Source of the DNA: JADJLQ01 sp034439915
Lineage (GTDB): Bacteria; Bacteroidota; Bacteroidia; Chitinophagales; Saprospiraceae
Direction: 5' to 3'
Length of the DNA: 6,977 nucleotides
Assembly: GCA_034439915.1 (NCBI GenBank)
Contig: JAWXBI010000277.1
Span: 1 to 6,977 of the forward strand
How positions within the stretch are numbered: position 1 is the stretch's first letter; each line of letters starts with the position of its first letter. The notes under the pieces are model-generated. The model was not told the DNA's origin, ran no database searches, and saw nothing but the letters and a program-made list of their open reading frames with translations. This document shows, piece by piece, positions 6,893-6,977 of this stretch. Both the position numbers and the translations under genes were made by a program.

Positions 6893-6977
6893 TTCAGTCC
6901 AGTGTTTCAGTCCAGTGTTTCAGTCCAGTGTTTCAGTCCAGTGTTTCAGTCCAGTGTTTCAGTCCAGTGTTTCAGTC
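6893..6977. repeat. 13-bp tandem repeat array, cut by window end
   Basis: The unit TTCAGTCCAGTGT recurs without any mismatch: six full copies starting at 6893, 6906, 6919, 6932, 6945 and 6958, plus the first seven bases of a seventh at 6971-6977. Each unit itself contains the near-duplicate CAGTC/CAGTG. The period is not a multiple of three and no frame with coding character crosses it, so it is probably intergenic. The array starts 126 bp upstream of the barrel gene start. The total copy number is unknown because the window stops inside it. Confidence 0.95.

Noticed and set aside
6893..6977. Tandem repeat as a CRISPR array
   Set aside because: Copies abut directly with a 13-bp period and there are no unique spacers between them.

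Overview
The window looks like a Bacteroidota chromosome fragment. The base composition is moderate to AT-rich. Most starts lack a Shine-Dalgarno sequence. There are several lipoproteins and Sec- or Tat-exported proteins, an outer-membrane barrel ending in a Y-H-F-type strand, and protein families (DUF1080, DUF6786-like) common in that phylum. Order or genus cannot be fixed from the sequence; a Saprospiraceae or Chitinophaga-type environmental bacterium is my guess.

Every supported gene is on the minus strand, so transcription runs from high to low coordinates. In that order: a 13-bp tandem repeat cut by the window end (6893-6977); an outer-membrane beta-barrel gene broken by one frameshift (6767-6017); a Tat-type exported GH5 glycoside hydrolase (5901-4762); a beta-propeller lipoprotein with a sialidase-type Asp-box (4641-3667); a DUF6786-like lipoprotein (3635-2346); a DUF1080 / 3-keto-disaccharide hydrolase-like protein (2321-1719); a small four-helix membrane protein (1661-1233); and the first 399 residues of an M1 zinc aminopeptidase lipoprotein cut by the window start (1199-1).

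The middle of the window (5901-1719) holds four exported, probably carbohydrate-active proteins and reads as a small glycan-processing locus. No SusC/SusD pair, regulator or sugar transporter is visible. Gaps of 31, 24, 57 and 33 bp join the five genes from 4641 down to the window start, so they could be one transcript. A Bacteroidota-type -7 box (TAATTTTG) lies just before the first of them. GH5 is separated from them by 120 bp. A plausible but unproven scheme is that GH5 cuts a beta-glycan backbone, the propeller protein binds or trims side chains, and the DUF6786 and DUF1080 proteins act on released or oxidised sugars. The membrane protein and aminopeptidase have no evident link to sugars.

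No RNA gene, CRISPR array, insertion sequence or convincing intrinsic terminator was found. The longest stretch without a gene is 6768-6977.
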